Assembly: GCF_014268585.2 (NCBI RefSeq)
Contig: NZ_CP077092.1
Span: 4,687,501 to 4,751,500 of the forward strand
DNA from: Pseudomonas iranensis
GTDB taxonomy: Bacteria > Pseudomonadota > Gammaproteobacteria > Pseudomonadales > Pseudomonadaceae
Length of the DNA stretch: 64,000 nt
Direction of reading: 5' to 3'
Both the position numbers and the translations under genes were made by a program. Below are positions 47,931-57,133 of the stretch, piece after piece. The notes beneath the pieces are model-generated. The model had not been told where the DNA came from. It made no database searches and saw nothing but the letters and a program-made list of their open reading frames with translations. Position 1 is the stretch's first letter; the number at the start of each line of letters is the position of its first letter.

Positions 47931-48863
47931 CTAGCTGATATCTGCTGCTTTGATCCGGTCGACTACCCGGGATGCGAGGTCATCAGGACGGAATTTGGCC
48001 AGGAAGTCATCAGCACCGACTTTCTTCACCATCGCCTGATTGAATACCCCCGACAACGAAGTATGCAGGATGATATGGAGCTTTTGCATGCGTGCGTCGC
48101 CGCGGATTTCCGCCGTCAGGGTGTACCCGTCCATCTCCGGCATCTCGATGTCGGAAATCATCATCAGGAACTCTTCTTCCGGCTTCTTGCCCTCGTCGAC
48201 CAGCTTGCGCAGGTAATCCAGCGCCTGCTTGCCGTCGTTCAGCGCCACCACTTCGACACCGATGGTCTGCAGACAACGGGTGACCTGCTTGCGCGCCACC
48301 GACGAGTCATCGACCGTCAGCACCCGCAGCGACAATGCCTTGGTCTGCGTCTCGACATCGACCACGCCCACCGAAATCGCTTCCGGCGTCGGCGCGACTT
48401 CGGCCAGTACCTTCTCGACGTCGATGATTTCGACCAACTGATTGTCGACCCGGGTCACAGCGGTCAGGTAGTGATCGCGACCGGTACCCTTGGGTGGCGG
48501 ATGGATCTCTTCCCAGTTCATGTTGACGATGCGCTCCACCGAGCGGACCAGGAAACCCTGGGTCTTGGTGTTGTACTCCGTGATGATCACGAACGGACTG
48601 TTCTTGTCTTTCAACGCACCGGAGCCCGTTGCCATTGCCAGATCCAGGATCGGAATGGTCGCTCCCCGTATATTCGCTACCCCGCACACGACAGGACTGG
48701 ATTTGGGCATCAACGTCAGGGACGGGCATTGCAACACTTCCCGTACCTTGAACACGTTGATCCCGTAGAGCTGCGGCCCGTCGAGACGGAACAACAGCAG
48801 CTCGAGGCGATTCTGCCCTACCAGTTGCGTGCGCTGGTTCACCGAATCCATTACACCAGCCAT
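47931..48863 (-). CDS. cheV: Chemotaxis coupling protein CheV
   Basis: A 310-residue fusion of a CheW-like coupling domain (LLLFRLDGPQLYGINVFKVREVL, GVANIRGATIPILDLA) and a receiver (LTVDDSSVARKQV, MMISDIEMPEMDG, late Lys in FLAKFRPDDL). It couples receptors to CheA and is adaptively phosphorylated. ATG 48863 with GGAG upstream; the longer reading to 48911 is not favoured. It is divergent from flgA. Confidence 0.95.
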   Translation of the reverse strand: MAGVMDSVNQRTQLVGQNRLELLLFRLDGPQLYGINVFKVREVLQCPSLTLMPKSSPVVCGVANIRGATIPILDLAMATGSGALKDKNSPFVIITEYNTKTQGFLVRSVERIVNMNWEEIHPPPKGTGRDHYLTAVTRVDNQLVEIIDVEKVLAEVAPTPEAISVGVVDVETQTKALSLRVLTVDDSSVARKQVTRCLQTIGVEVVALNDGKQALDYLRKLVDEGKKPEEEFLMMISDIEMPEMDGYTLTAEIRGDARMQKLHIILHTSLSGVFNQAMVKKVGADDFLAKFRPDDLASRVVDRIKAADIS

Positions 48864-48919
48864 GCCCAGACTCCTACACCAACGCCAAGTGTTGTTGCGA
48901 CGCACATTCATTGCTAAAC

Positions 48920-48934
48920 GGCACGGCGCTTGCT
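48920..48934 (+). promoter_or_regulatory. Sigma-54-like element at the flgA start
   Basis: GGCACGGCGCTTGCT keeps the GG-N10-GC spacing and all consensus positions except the first T (C instead). Transcription would start near 48945, directly at the flgA ATG (48946), so the message would be leaderless or the site is not used. Confidence 0.5.
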
Positions 48935-48945
48935 TTTTAACTCGT

Positions 48946-49707
48946 ATGAACGCTCAAACGACATTTTCCCGACGCCTGACATCCTCCCTTCGCAAAGGGC
49001 TTTGCGCGGTGTCCGCCGTTTGCTGCTTGCTTGCTGGCAGTCCTGCCCATGCAGATGCGGTTACCTTGCCTGATATGCTTATCGGCGTGACTCAGGGCTT
49101 TCTTGAATTCACCGTAGAAGACTATTTGGCTTCCAGTCAAACCGAAGGCCGCTACGAAATCGAAGTCAACCAGCTCGACCCGCGCATGCGCATGCCCATG
49201 TGTGACAAGGAATTGACAGCCACGCTGGAGAGCCCGGCACGCCCGCTGGGCCGCGTCACGGTGAAGGTTCGCTGCGAAGGCAGTTCGCCCTGGACGGTGT
49301 TCGTACCCGCTCAAGTCCGCCTGTTTCGCGAGATCGTGACGACCACTCGTCCGCTGAAACGCGCCGGCATTATCGAGCCGCAGGATGTGACCTTGCGCGA
49401 GCGCGACGTCAGCACGATCAACCAGGGTTTCCTGACCTCGGTCGACGAAGCGATCGGGCAGAAACTTACCCGACCAACGGTCGCCGATCAGGTCATCACA
49501 CTGGTGCATCTGGAACAGGCCGAAGTGGTGCGCAAGGGTGACCAGGTGGTGATCACTGCGCGCAGCGGCACCCTTGCGGTACGCATGCCGGGAGAAGCGC
49601 TCTCCAATGGCGGCATGAAAGAACAGATTCGAGTAAAAAACCTTAATTCTCAAAGAGTTATCAAGGCGCAGGTGATTGCGCCGGGACAGGTCGAAGTGGC
49701 CATGTAA
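48946..49707 (+). CDS. flgA: Flagellar P-ring chaperone FlgA
   Basis: Periplasmic chaperone for FlgI P-ring assembly. The 253-residue protein has a signal peptide (SLRKGLCAVSAVCCLLAG ending PAHA-DAVTLP), a SAF-like domain (RAGIIEPQDVTLRERDVS, IGQKLTRPTVADQVITLVHL) and the C-terminal VVITARSGTLAVRMPGEALS...VKNLNSQRVIKAQV typical of FlgA. ATG 48946; no in-frame ATG downstream would retain the signal peptide. It is followed by flgMN. Confidence 0.93.
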   Translation: MNAQTTFSRRLTSSLRKGLCAVSAVCCLLAGSPAHADAVTLPDMLIGVTQGFLEFTVEDYLASSQTEGRYEIEVNQLDPRMRMPMCDKELTATLESPARPLGRVTVKVRCEGSSPWTVFVPAQVRLFREIVTTTRPLKRAGIIEPQDVTLRERDVSTINQGFLTSVDEAIGQKLTRPTVADQVITLVHLEQAEVVRKGDQVVITARSGTLAVRMPGEALSNGGMKEQIRVKNLNSQRVIKAQVIAPGQVEVAM

Positions 49708-49806
49708 AAGCCTTGTGGAGAAAACTGGCGCCGATCCCGTCGCTTCCCTAAACTGTGCCGCAGCAGGTCTCGCAACGGCGCATGCAAGCTTATGGTTGAT
49801 TGGGCC

Positions 49807-49833
49807 TAAAGTTTTTCAGGGGATAGCCGAAAA
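49807..49833 (+). promoter_or_regulatory. flgM: FliA (sigma-28) promoter of flgMN
   Basis: TAAAGTTT, then 15 bp after TAAA comes GCCGAAAA (consensus TAAA-N15-GCCGATAA). It lies about 35 bp upstream of flgM, as expected for class-3 flagellar control. Confidence 0.87.
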
Positions 49834-49869
49834 CATGGCAAGCGTCCAAATTCCCAGAGGTTTTTTATC

Positions 49870-50196
49870 ATGGTTATCGATTTCAACCGATTGAACAGTT
49901 CCTCGTCACTAACCGGCAGCACACGTACCAGCAACGCCAAGGAAAGCGCTGAAACCAGCCCCTCCGCGCCGCTGAATACCCAGGCCGAACAGGCCAATGT
50001 CGCCAAAAGCGGGGAGTCGGTACACCTCAGCAATGAGGCTCAACAGTTGCAGAAGGTCACTGACAAGCTGCGCGATCAGCCTGCTGTCGACAAAGCCCGT
50101 GTGGCCGAGTTGAAAGCCGCGATTGCCGATGGCAGCTATAAAGTCGACAGCAACCGTGTAGCCAGCAAACTGCTCAACTTCGAAGCCCAGCGCTAG
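49870..50196 (+). CDS. flgM: Anti-sigma-28 factor FlgM
   Basis: A 108-residue, low-complexity N-terminal half and a helical C-terminal half ([35 protein letters not shown]) that binds FliA. It is exported through the hook to release FliA. It begins [14 protein letters not shown]. Followed by flgN after 48 bp. Confidence 0.95.
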   Translation: MVIDFNRLNSSSSLTGSTRTSNAKESAETSPSAPLNTQAEQANVAKSGESVHLSNEAQQLQKVTDKLRDQPAVDKARVAELKAAIADGSYKVDSNRVASKLLNFEAQR

Positions 50197-50244
50197 GCTT
50201 TTGCCGGCGCCAGGCTTTTGGACGCTTAAACCCCAAGGCCAGCC

Positions 50245-50712
50245 ATGCACGACACTAACTTATTGCAACTGATCAACGACGACTTTGCTCCAGCGCAACA
50301 ATTGCTGGAGTTATTGCAAACCGAATCCCTCGCTTTGCATGGTCGCGACATGCCGTTGCTGGAAGAAATTCTGGCGACCAAGCAAGCGTTGATCATTCTG
50401 CTCGAGCAGCATGGCCGCAAGCGCAGCGAAATCCTCGCCAGCCTCAACCTGCCGACTGATCGCACAGGTCTTGAGCAACTGGCCAGCCAGTCGAGCATTG
50501 GCGACCAGTTGCTGACCCAGGGCGATGCCCTGACCGCGCTGATCGCCCAATGCCAGGCAGCCAACATCAAGAACGGCCAGTCGATCCAGATCCAGCAGGC
50601 GACTACGGCCAACCAGCTGAAGATCCTCACCGGCGGTGAGCCGCCAGCGCTGTACGACGCCAGCGGCACCTTTGCCAAACCGGTCAAGCCGCGAACGCTC
50701 AGCCAGGCATGA
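50245..50712 (+). CDS. flgN: Flagellar hook-filament chaperone FlgN
   Basis: A 155-residue cytoplasmic helical chaperone for FlgK and FlgL. The sequence is coiled-coil rich (LLQLINDDFAPAQQLLELLQ, LEEILATKQALIILLEQHG, LTALIAQCQAANIKNGQSIQ). Family identity is from helical pattern and position after flgM. Confidence 0.88.
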   Translation: MHDTNLLQLINDDFAPAQQLLELLQTESLALHGRDMPLLEEILATKQALIILLEQHGRKRSEILASLNLPTDRTGLEQLASQSSIGDQLLTQGDALTALIAQCQAANIKNGQSIQIQQATTANQLKILTGGEPPALYDASGTFAKPVKPRTLSQA

Positions 50713-50801
50713 GCCATTCGCTGGCCCTGCACTATCCACTTGCGCAACATGCTGGCAAAATACTGGCCAGTCGTCTTATTTTGTCTGGAGATTGAAGAAC
50801 C

Positions 50802-51548
50802 GTGTCCAACACCCTAAGCGCGGATGATGCTCCGCAGCCTCCGAAGGTGCTCACCACGCCACTGGAAATCTCCAGCAACCTGCGCCAGTTGCAAGACAGC
50901 CACGATCCGCTGATCATCACCTTCCATGAACGCAGCCAGCGCTTTCAGAGTTACCTGATCAAGGTCGACCGCGAAACCGCAACGATTGCGCTGGACGAAA
51001 TGATCCCACGCGATGGAGAGCGCTTCCTGCAAGCGGGCGAACCGTTCAAGGTCGAAGGCTTTCATGACGGCGTGCGGATTGCCTGGGAATGCAACGGCAC
51101 GCTGAACATCGAAGAATCCGACGGTGATCGCTTCTACACCGGCGACCTGCCGACTGAAGTGGTTTACCACCAGCGCCGTAACGCCTTCCGCGCTGCGTTG
51201 AAACTTACCGACCTGGTCAGCGTTGACCTGGGCGGCGAAAAGCTCAAGGTTCCTCTGCACGGCAAGCTGCTGGACATCTCCGCCACTGGCTGCAAATTCC
51301 GCTTCGAAGGCGACATCACTGATCGCCTGCAACTGGGCCAGGTCTACGATCGCCTGATCGCCCCGCCGCTGTTCGGCAACCAGCCAACATCGGTCGAACT
51401 GCGCTATCTGCATTTCGAAGAAAAACTCAACATCACCTTTGCCGGCCTGCGCTTCCACAACATCAGTGGCCAGGCTGCGCGCAACGTCGAGCGTTTTGTT
51501 TACCAGTTGCAACGTGAAGCACGGCGTTTCGACAAAGACGATCTCTGA
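50802..51548 (+). CDS. flgZ: PilZ/YcgR flagellar brake protein FlgZ
   Basis: A 248-residue c-di-GMP receptor that slows flagellar rotation. An N-terminal YcgR domain is followed by a PilZ domain with the RxxxR motif (QRRNAFR) and DISATGCKF (D/NxSxxG). GTG start at 50802 with GGAG-type Shine-Dalgarno. It lies after flgMN with a 90-bp gap; the same order is seen in P. aeruginosa (PA3351-PA3353). Confidence 0.93.
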   Translation: MSNTLSADDAPQPPKVLTTPLEISSNLRQLQDSHDPLIITFHERSQRFQSYLIKVDRETATIALDEMIPRDGERFLQAGEPFKVEGFHDGVRIAWECNGTLNIEESDGDRFYTGDLPTEVVYHQRRNAFRAALKLTDLVSVDLGGEKLKVPLHGKLLDISATGCKFRFEGDITDRLQLGQVYDRLIAPPLFGNQPTSVELRYLHFEEKLNITFAGLRFHNISGQAARNVERFVYQLQREARRFDKDDL

Positions 51549-51560
51549 GTCGCAGCGATC

Positions 51561-51600
51561 AAAAAAAAGGGCAGCCCCGCACAGGACTGCCCTTTTTTAT
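51561..51600. terminator. Bidirectional terminator after flgZ
   Basis: GGGCAG ... CTGCCC with loop, an A-run before and a T-run after. It serves flgZ and the minus-strand MFS gene. Confidence 0.85.
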
Positions 51601-51621
51601 GCGCCGATGTTTACCTTCGGT

Positions 51622-53004
51622 TCAGGGCCTGCCACCGCTGATATCCGGCGCAGGCTTGTCGTCATTGCCGCTGTCCTGTTCGGCTGCAACGACTGCTTCC
51701 GGCTGCGCTTCGGGCTCAGGTTCAGGAGTGACCGGCGCCGGGTCTTGGACCATCTGCTCCTGCACCACCTGCTCATCGACACGCGGGTCAAGCGCCGCCA
51801 CCAGCGGCGAGCTCGACATGCTGTCCGGCATTGCCACGTGATGCAGCGGTGCGTCGTCGACCTGGTGCAGATTGGTCACTGCTTTCGGACGAATCCGCCA
51901 GACCAGCACCAACGCGAAGAAACTGAAGAACGCATACAGGCTCTGACTGCCGAGAAACTTCATCAGCACGCCCGCGAGCAGCGGCCCGATGCTCGCGCCG
52001 ACGCCGTAAGTCACCAGCAGCATGGCGGTCAGCGACACGCGGCGATCGCCTTCGACGTGGTCGTTGGAAAACGCCACCGCCAGCGGATACAGGCAGAATT
52101 GCACCAGCGAACAGAAGAAGCCGACGACGAACAGCACCTCCAGCGGCACCTGCGGCATGATCGCCAACGGCAACGCCGCCACCGCCAGAAACCCGGCAAA
52201 GCAGCGAATCAGCAGCGCACGGTCATAACGGTCGGACAACCAGCCCAACGGCCACTGCACCAGCAGGCCGGCAAAAATGCAGCTACCCATGAACAGACCG
52301 ACCTGCTCGGTCGTCAGCCCCTGTTGCGATGCATACAGCGGCGCCAGACCGTAGAACGAACCGATGATCAGACCGGCGCCGAGCACCGTGCTCAGCGATT
52401 GCGGCACACGCTTGATAAAGAAGCGCGGCTCCATCGGCGCGGGGTGCAGAGGCGCCGGGTGAATCCGTCGGGTCAGCGTCACCGGCACCAGACACAGGGC
52501 AAAGCACAGCGCCACCAGCATCAGCAGTTCCAGACCGAGGCCGGGGTGCATGACCAGAATCAGCTGGCCCAGCACCAGGCCCAGGTACGAGGCGATCATG
52601 TAACCGCTGAACACCAGGCCGCGTTGATTGGCGTCGGCCTGCTCGTTGAGCCAGCTCTCGATGACCATGTACTGGCACATCATGCCCAGACCAACGATCG
52701 TCCGCAGCACCAGCCACGCCGGCAGCCAGTCCACCAGCCCATGGCCGAGCACCGCCGCGCCGACGATCCCGGCACACGCCGAGTAGGCACGGATATGCCC
52801 GACCCGGGCGATCAGGCGATGGCCGATCTTGCCGCCCAGCACCAGACCGAAATAGTTGGCCGCCATCAGCGCACCGACCCACAGCCCGTCGACGTTGTCG
52901 GCGGCCAGACGCAAAGCCAGATAAGTAGAAAGAAGGCCTGAACCGATCAACATCATCAGCGAGGCGAAATACAGCGCTCGAAAGGATTTCCAGATTTGGC
53001 GCAT
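51622..53004 (-). CDS. MFS transporter (YcaD-like)
   Basis: A 460-residue major-facilitator protein with about twelve transmembrane helices (LYFASLMMLIGSGLLSTYLA, MAANYFGLVLGGKIGHRLI, LGMMCQYMVIESWLNEQA). The VIESWLNEQA segment is characteristic of the YcaD/UMF-type group, whose substrate is unknown. The last 60 residues (PVTPEPEPEAQPEAVVAAEQ...) are a Pro/Glu-rich cytoplasmic tail. It is convergent with flgZ. Confidence 0.85.
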   Translation of the reverse strand: MRQIWKSFRALYFASLMMLIGSGLLSTYLALRLAADNVDGLWVGALMAANYFGLVLGGKIGHRLIARVGHIRAYSACAGIVGAAVLGHGLVDWLPAWLVLRTIVGLGMMCQYMVIESWLNEQADANQRGLVFSGYMIASYLGLVLGQLILVMHPGLGLELLMLVALCFALCLVPVTLTRRIHPAPLHPAPMEPRFFIKRVPQSLSTVLGAGLIIGSFYGLAPLYASQQGLTTEQVGLFMGSCIFAGLLVQWPLGWLSDRYDRALLIRCFAGFLAVAALPLAIMPQVPLEVLFVVGFFCSLVQFCLYPLAVAFSNDHVEGDRRVSLTAMLLVTYGVGASIGPLLAGVLMKFLGSQSLYAFFSFFALVLVWRIRPKAVTNLHQVDDAPLHHVAMPDSMSSSPLVAALDPRVDEQVVQEQMVQDPAPVTPEPEPEAQPEAVVAAEQDSGNDDKPAPDISGGRP

Positions 53005-53073
53005 CGGCGTTCCGAGCGGCTCCTTGCAGTGAATACCGGGCGGTCAGAACGACAGCCCGGCAGCAGCGATACG

Positions 53074-54417
53074 TCAGGCCTGGGCGGCCAGCACACGGCG
53101 CTCCCAGGGAGTGATTTCATCAAAGAAGCTGGTCAACTCCATGGTCTTCGAAGCGATGTAGCCTTCGATGAACTCCGACCCGAACAGTTCCCTCGCCAAC
53201 TGGCTACGTTTCAGACGCTCCAGCGCGGCGTGCAAGGTACACGGCAAGGCCAGATTATCCGGCACGGCGAACTCACCCTGGATTGCCGCGCTCGGCTCCA
53301 GCTCCTGCTCGATGCCATGCAAACCCGCAGCCAGACTGGCGGCGATTGCCAGATACGGATTGGCGTCGGCGCCCGGCAGACGATTTTCGACCCGACGTGC
53401 GACCGGCGAGCTGGCGGGAATACGCAAGCCGGCGGCGCGATTGTCATGGGACCAACAGGCATTGTTCGGCGACGCGTACGGATGACACAGGCGCTGATAG
53501 GAATTCACGTTGGGCGCAAACAGTGCGGTGAAATCGGCGAGGCCTGCCTGTTGCCCGCCGATGAAGTGGCGGAACATCGCCGTCGGCTCGCCGTTCGAGT
53601 CGGTAAAGACATTCTTGCCGCTGCCGATTTCAACGATGCTCTGGTGAATATGCATCGAACTGCCCGGTGTGTGCGCCAGCGGCTTGGCCATGCACACCAC
53701 GCTCAGGCCATGCTTGAGCGCGACCTCCTTGAGCAGGTGCTTGAACAAGAACGTCTGATCGGCCAGCAGCAGCGGATCGCCGTGCAGCAGATTGATCTCG
53801 AACTGGCTGACGCCCATCTCATGCATGAAGGTGTCGCGCGGCAGGCCGAGGGCGGCCATGCATTTATACACTTCGCTGAAGAACGGCCGCAGACCGTTGT
53901 TGGAACTGACGCTGAAGGCCGACTGGCCGTCCTCGCGCCGGCCGTCGAGGCCGACCGGCGGGCGGAACGGCTGAGTCGGATCGGTATTGGGTGCGAAGAC
54001 AAAAAATTCCAGTTCGGTCGCCACCACCGGCGCCAGACCGTGCGCGGCGTAACGGGCGATGACCGCTTTGAGCTGGCCACGGGTCGAGAGACTTGAGCTC
54101 TCCCCGCTCAGTTCGTCAGCGTCGCAAATCGCCATGGCGCGCGGCTCGTCGCTCCAGGGCAAACGGTGAATCTGCGCAGGATCGGCAACCAGCGCCAGAT
54201 CGCCGTCATCGCTGCCGTAGAACCGCGCCGGCGGATAGCCGCCCATGATGCATTGCAGCAGCACACCCCGCGCCAACTGCAAACGCCGCCCTTCGAGAAA
54301 ACCCTCGGCGGTCATCACCTTGCCCCGTGGCACACCGTTCAGATCCGGGGTGACACATTCAATCTCATCAATGCCGGTCAATCGCTGCGCGAGTGAACCC
54401 TGGCCATCGGTTGTCAT
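53074..54417 (-). CDS. Glutamine-synthetase-like (gamma-glutamylpolyamine-type) ligase
   Basis: A 447-residue member of the GlnA fold (ATELEFFVFAP, MGVSQFEINL, HTPGSSMHIHQSIV, RRVENRLPGADANPYLAIAA). It resembles PuuA and related Pseudomonas enzymes that glutamylate polyamines or ethanolamine, rather than true nitrogen-assimilating GlnA. ATG 54417 (MTTDGQGSLAQRLTGIDE); the longer frame upstream is atypical. In P. aeruginosa a GS-like gene (PA3356) also lies near flgZ. The substrate is not settled. Confidence 0.82.
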   Translation of the reverse strand: MTTDGQGSLAQRLTGIDEIECVTPDLNGVPRGKVMTAEGFLEGRRLQLARGVLLQCIMGGYPPARFYGSDDGDLALVADPAQIHRLPWSDEPRAMAICDADELSGESSSLSTRGQLKAVIARYAAHGLAPVVATELEFFVFAPNTDPTQPFRPPVGLDGRREDGQSAFSVSSNNGLRPFFSEVYKCMAALGLPRDTFMHEMGVSQFEINLLHGDPLLLADQTFLFKHLLKEVALKHGLSVVCMAKPLAHTPGSSMHIHQSIVEIGSGKNVFTDSNGEPTAMFRHFIGGQQAGLADFTALFAPNVNSYQRLCHPYASPNNACWSHDNRAAGLRIPASSPVARRVENRLPGADANPYLAIAASLAAGLHGIEQELEPSAAIQGEFAVPDNLALPCTLHAALERLKRSQLARELFGSEFIEGYIASKTMELTSFFDEITPWERRVLAAQA

Positions 54418-54528
54418 GACGCAATCCTTGTTGTTGTGCGAGCCGCGAACGGCGACCCGGACAAAATAGGCTGCGGCTGTTCGGAATATCAAGCAGCGCC
54501 CACAAAAATCCCGATCTTGTGCAGGAGC

Positions 54529-54615
54529 CGTAGGAGCTGACGAGTGCAACGAGGCTGCGATCTTTTGATCTTGCTTTTTAAAATCAAAAGATCGCAGCCT
54601 TCGGCAGCTCCTACA
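54529..54615. repeat. Hairpin repeat, GATCGCAGCCTTCGGCAGCT family
   Basis: Inverted arms CGAGGCTGCGATCTTTTGAT / ATCAAAAGATCGCAGCCT and GTAGGAGCTG / CAGCTCCTAC form a long stem with an AT-rich loop (CTTGCTTTTTAAA). The region 54418-54622 holds no gene. Confidence 0.85.
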
Positions 54616-54622
54616 CCAGACC

Positions 54623-55315
54623 TCAGGGCAAATAGAGGCTGAATACCCCACCACCCAACGGCCCGCCATTGCTGATTTCGGTGCGCCCTTCCACGCCGTT
54701 GCGCTGGTGCAGCGCGGCGATGCGATTGGCGAAATACAGTCCCAGCCCGGTGCTGCCGCTGCTGTGATTGATGCCCTGGACATAATCGGCCTGACGCTCG
54801 AGCATCTGCGCCGGATAGCCGTCGCCATCGTCATTGATGCTCAGCACCAGTTGCCCGGCTTCGTCGCTGACGGTGATCAGCAGCGACTCGCGGGCGTAAC
54901 GGATCGCATTGTTGATGCAGTTGCCGAGCACCGAAGCGATCAGCTCACGATCGAAGAAACCCAGCGGGCTCAACGGATCGACTTCATAGGTGGCGATGAT
55001 GCCGCGGCTGGCGAACACCTCTTGGTGCGCGGCCAGTTGCGCCTCGATGAAATCATCGAGTTCGTGATACGCCGGCTGTAGCGGCAACTGATTCACGCCG
55101 AGCTTGTACAGCCCGAGCAACTGCACCAGCATGCCGTTGAGGTGGGCGAACTCGAAGTCGATCACGCCCTGCTCCGAGCCGTCGCGCAGCTCTTTCGGCA
55201 GACGCGCCAGCCATTGGCTGTGCGCCTGCATCAGCATGGCCAGGGAGTTCTTCATGTCGTGGACGGTGGAGGCAATCACCGTGGAAAAATCCAGCGCCGG
55301 ATCAATTGGGTTCAT
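54623..55315 (-). CDS. Soluble sensor histidine kinase
   Basis: A 230-residue kinase without a transmembrane or sensory domain: a dimerisation box at the N-terminus (STVHDMKNSLAML, His19) and a HATPase (SVLGNCINNAIRYA, INDDGDGYPAQML, SGSTGLGLYFA). With no input domain it is probably controlled by another protein or by the regulator that overlaps it. ATG 55315 overlaps the regulator stop by 4 bp (ATGA). Confidence 0.85.
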   Translation of the reverse strand: MNPIDPALDFSTVIASTVHDMKNSLAMLMQAHSQWLARLPKELRDGSEQGVIDFEFAHLNGMLVQLLGLYKLGVNQLPLQPAYHELDDFIEAQLAAHQEVFASRGIIATYEVDPLSPLGFFDRELIASVLGNCINNAIRYARESLLITVSDEAGQLVLSINDDGDGYPAQMLERQADYVQGINHSSGSTGLGLYFANRIAALHQRNGVEGRTEISNGGPLGGGVFSLYLP

Positions 55316-56916
55316 TCGCCAAACGCCTTGCTTTTCAGCTTCTGATAACGCGCAAACCGCGCGTCGGTGTCGGGCATCAGGCCAACCAGTTTCAGGCAGG
55401 CCCGACATTCTTCCAGCTCCGCCGACGGCACACTGGTGTCGGTGCCGTGCAGCAGCGACTGGGCCAGATTCAGCGCGATACTGATGTTTTTCGGTTGCAG
55501 CTTGAGCGCCTTGCGGAACACCTCGCGAGCCTCGACCAGATTGCCGGTCTTGTACACGCGCACGCCCTGGCGGTTGAGATCGGCCGCAGCGTTGCTCGAG
55601 CTGAGAATGGTCGGATCGTCGGTGAGCTTGGCGATGTCTTTCATCACCGCCGGGTCATCACCGTAAATCTCCGCGCAGCTCTTGAGCATCGAAGTGCCCG
55701 CCTCGGCCTGACCGAGCATCTGCAACTGCTTGGCCACCAGCAATGCCGCCTCGGGGCTCATAAATTGCTCCATGCCATCAAGGCGCATCAGTGCTTGTTC
55801 GGTGAGCTTGTCGGCGGTTTCGGCGTCGTTGAGCAACAGGCTGGTGGCTTTCATCAGCCGCGCACGGATTTGCAGGCCGGGATCGCTCGGGTTCTCTTTG
55901 GCCACGGCACTGAGCGTAGTGTTGATCTCCAGCCGCGTGCGCGTGTCGAGGCCGCGATCGCTGCCCTTGCTGATCAGCGCGTGCGCCAGGCCGAGATTAC
56001 TTTCCGGATCCTTGAAACGCGACTGCGCGCCCTGCGCTACCGCTTGGCGATAAGCACGCGAGGCGGTTTCGAAATCTTCGTTGGCCATGGCCAATTTGCC
56101 GAGCAAAGCTTGGCGGCGCACCGCCAGTGGCGACAGCCGGATCGCTTCTTCCAGCACCCGCTGCGCGCCTTTGCTGTCGCCTTCGGCCACCAGCACATCA
56201 GCCATGCCGTCATACAGCGCCGGCATCATCGGGAACACTTTCAAGGCCTTTTCATAGACCTCTTTGGCCTGCGAGACCTGCCCGCGTTTGAACAGCAACT
56301 TGCCCAATCCAGCGAAGGCCCACGGCAACGGACGGTCGGCAATAATGCCGTCGTAGAGTCGCTCCAGCGCTTCGTTCTGGTTCATGTCGCGCAGGGCGTC
56401 GGCGCGGTAACGCAGGCACAGCGGCGAATAGCGGATGTCCTGTTTGCACAACGCAATACAGGCATTGAGCACCTCGACCGGCTTACCGCGATCAAGGGCC
56501 TGCAGAATCGGTTTGAGCAAGGTCTTGCGTTGCTCCAGACGCTCAAGGCGCTGGGCCAGCCCGGAACGGTTGAACGGCTTGGTCAGGTACGCATCCGGCT
56601 CATGCTCCAGCGCACTGAGCACCATCGCCTGACTGGTTTCGGCGGTAACCATGACGAAAACGGCTTCGTGGCTGATGAGCTTTTCCGACATCAGGTCTTC
56701 GAGCACCTGCTGGCCGTTCTTCTTGCCGTCGCCGAGATGGAAATCCTGAAGAATGAAATCGTAGGATTTCTGCGAACACATCTTCAGCGCCTGCTCGCCA
56801 GTGTCGGCAGTATCGACATCCTTGACGCCGAGCTCACGCAACATCGAACGCACGGAACTGCGGAAATCGGAAAAATCATCGACGATCAGAAAGCTTTTTT
56901 GGTGATACGACGACAT
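55312..56916 (-). CDS. Response regulator with a TPR output domain
   Basis: A 534-residue protein: a receiver (FLIVDDFSDFRSSVRSML, Asp58 in FILQDFHLGDG, MVTAETSQAM, LTKPFNRSGL) followed by about 400 residues of TPR helices (e.g. WAFAGLGKLLFKRGQVSQAKE, AVRRQALLGKLAMANEDFET, AREVFRKALKLQPKNISIAL). It has no DNA-binding or enzymatic output, so it should act by protein contacts. It is co-transcribed with the soluble kinase. Confidence 0.87.
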   Translation of the reverse strand: MSSYHQKSFLIVDDFSDFRSSVRSMLRELGVKDVDTADTGEQALKMCSQKSYDFILQDFHLGDGKKNGQQVLEDLMSEKLISHEAVFVMVTAETSQAMVLSALEHEPDAYLTKPFNRSGLAQRLERLEQRKTLLKPILQALDRGKPVEVLNACIALCKQDIRYSPLCLRYRADALRDMNQNEALERLYDGIIADRPLPWAFAGLGKLLFKRGQVSQAKEVYEKALKVFPMMPALYDGMADVLVAEGDSKGAQRVLEEAIRLSPLAVRRQALLGKLAMANEDFETASRAYRQAVAQGAQSRFKDPESNLGLAHALISKGSDRGLDTRTRLEINTTLSAVAKENPSDPGLQIRARLMKATSLLLNDAETADKLTEQALMRLDGMEQFMSPEAALLVAKQLQMLGQAEAGTSMLKSCAEIYGDDPAVMKDIAKLTDDPTILSSSNAAADLNRQGVRVYKTGNLVEAREVFRKALKLQPKNISIALNLAQSLLHGTDTSVPSAELEECRACLKLVGLMPDTDARFARYQKLKSKAFGE

Positions 56917-57133
56917 CGAGGATTTCCAGGCAATTGAAGAAAACGAACCGAGGCGATTTCAGGCGCGCAGATAATAGCTGGAGGCCATGCGCCATCAAGC
57001 GATTTCGCTGGAGTCTGAAGTCACCGTTCGGGTTATCGGCCAAAAATGCCGGGGCCTGAGGGTAGTGCTTCAAGAATGTTACTTTGAGTATTACTCTGCG
57101 CGCCTGCTCAAGGATTTCCACAAGGACTGAATC

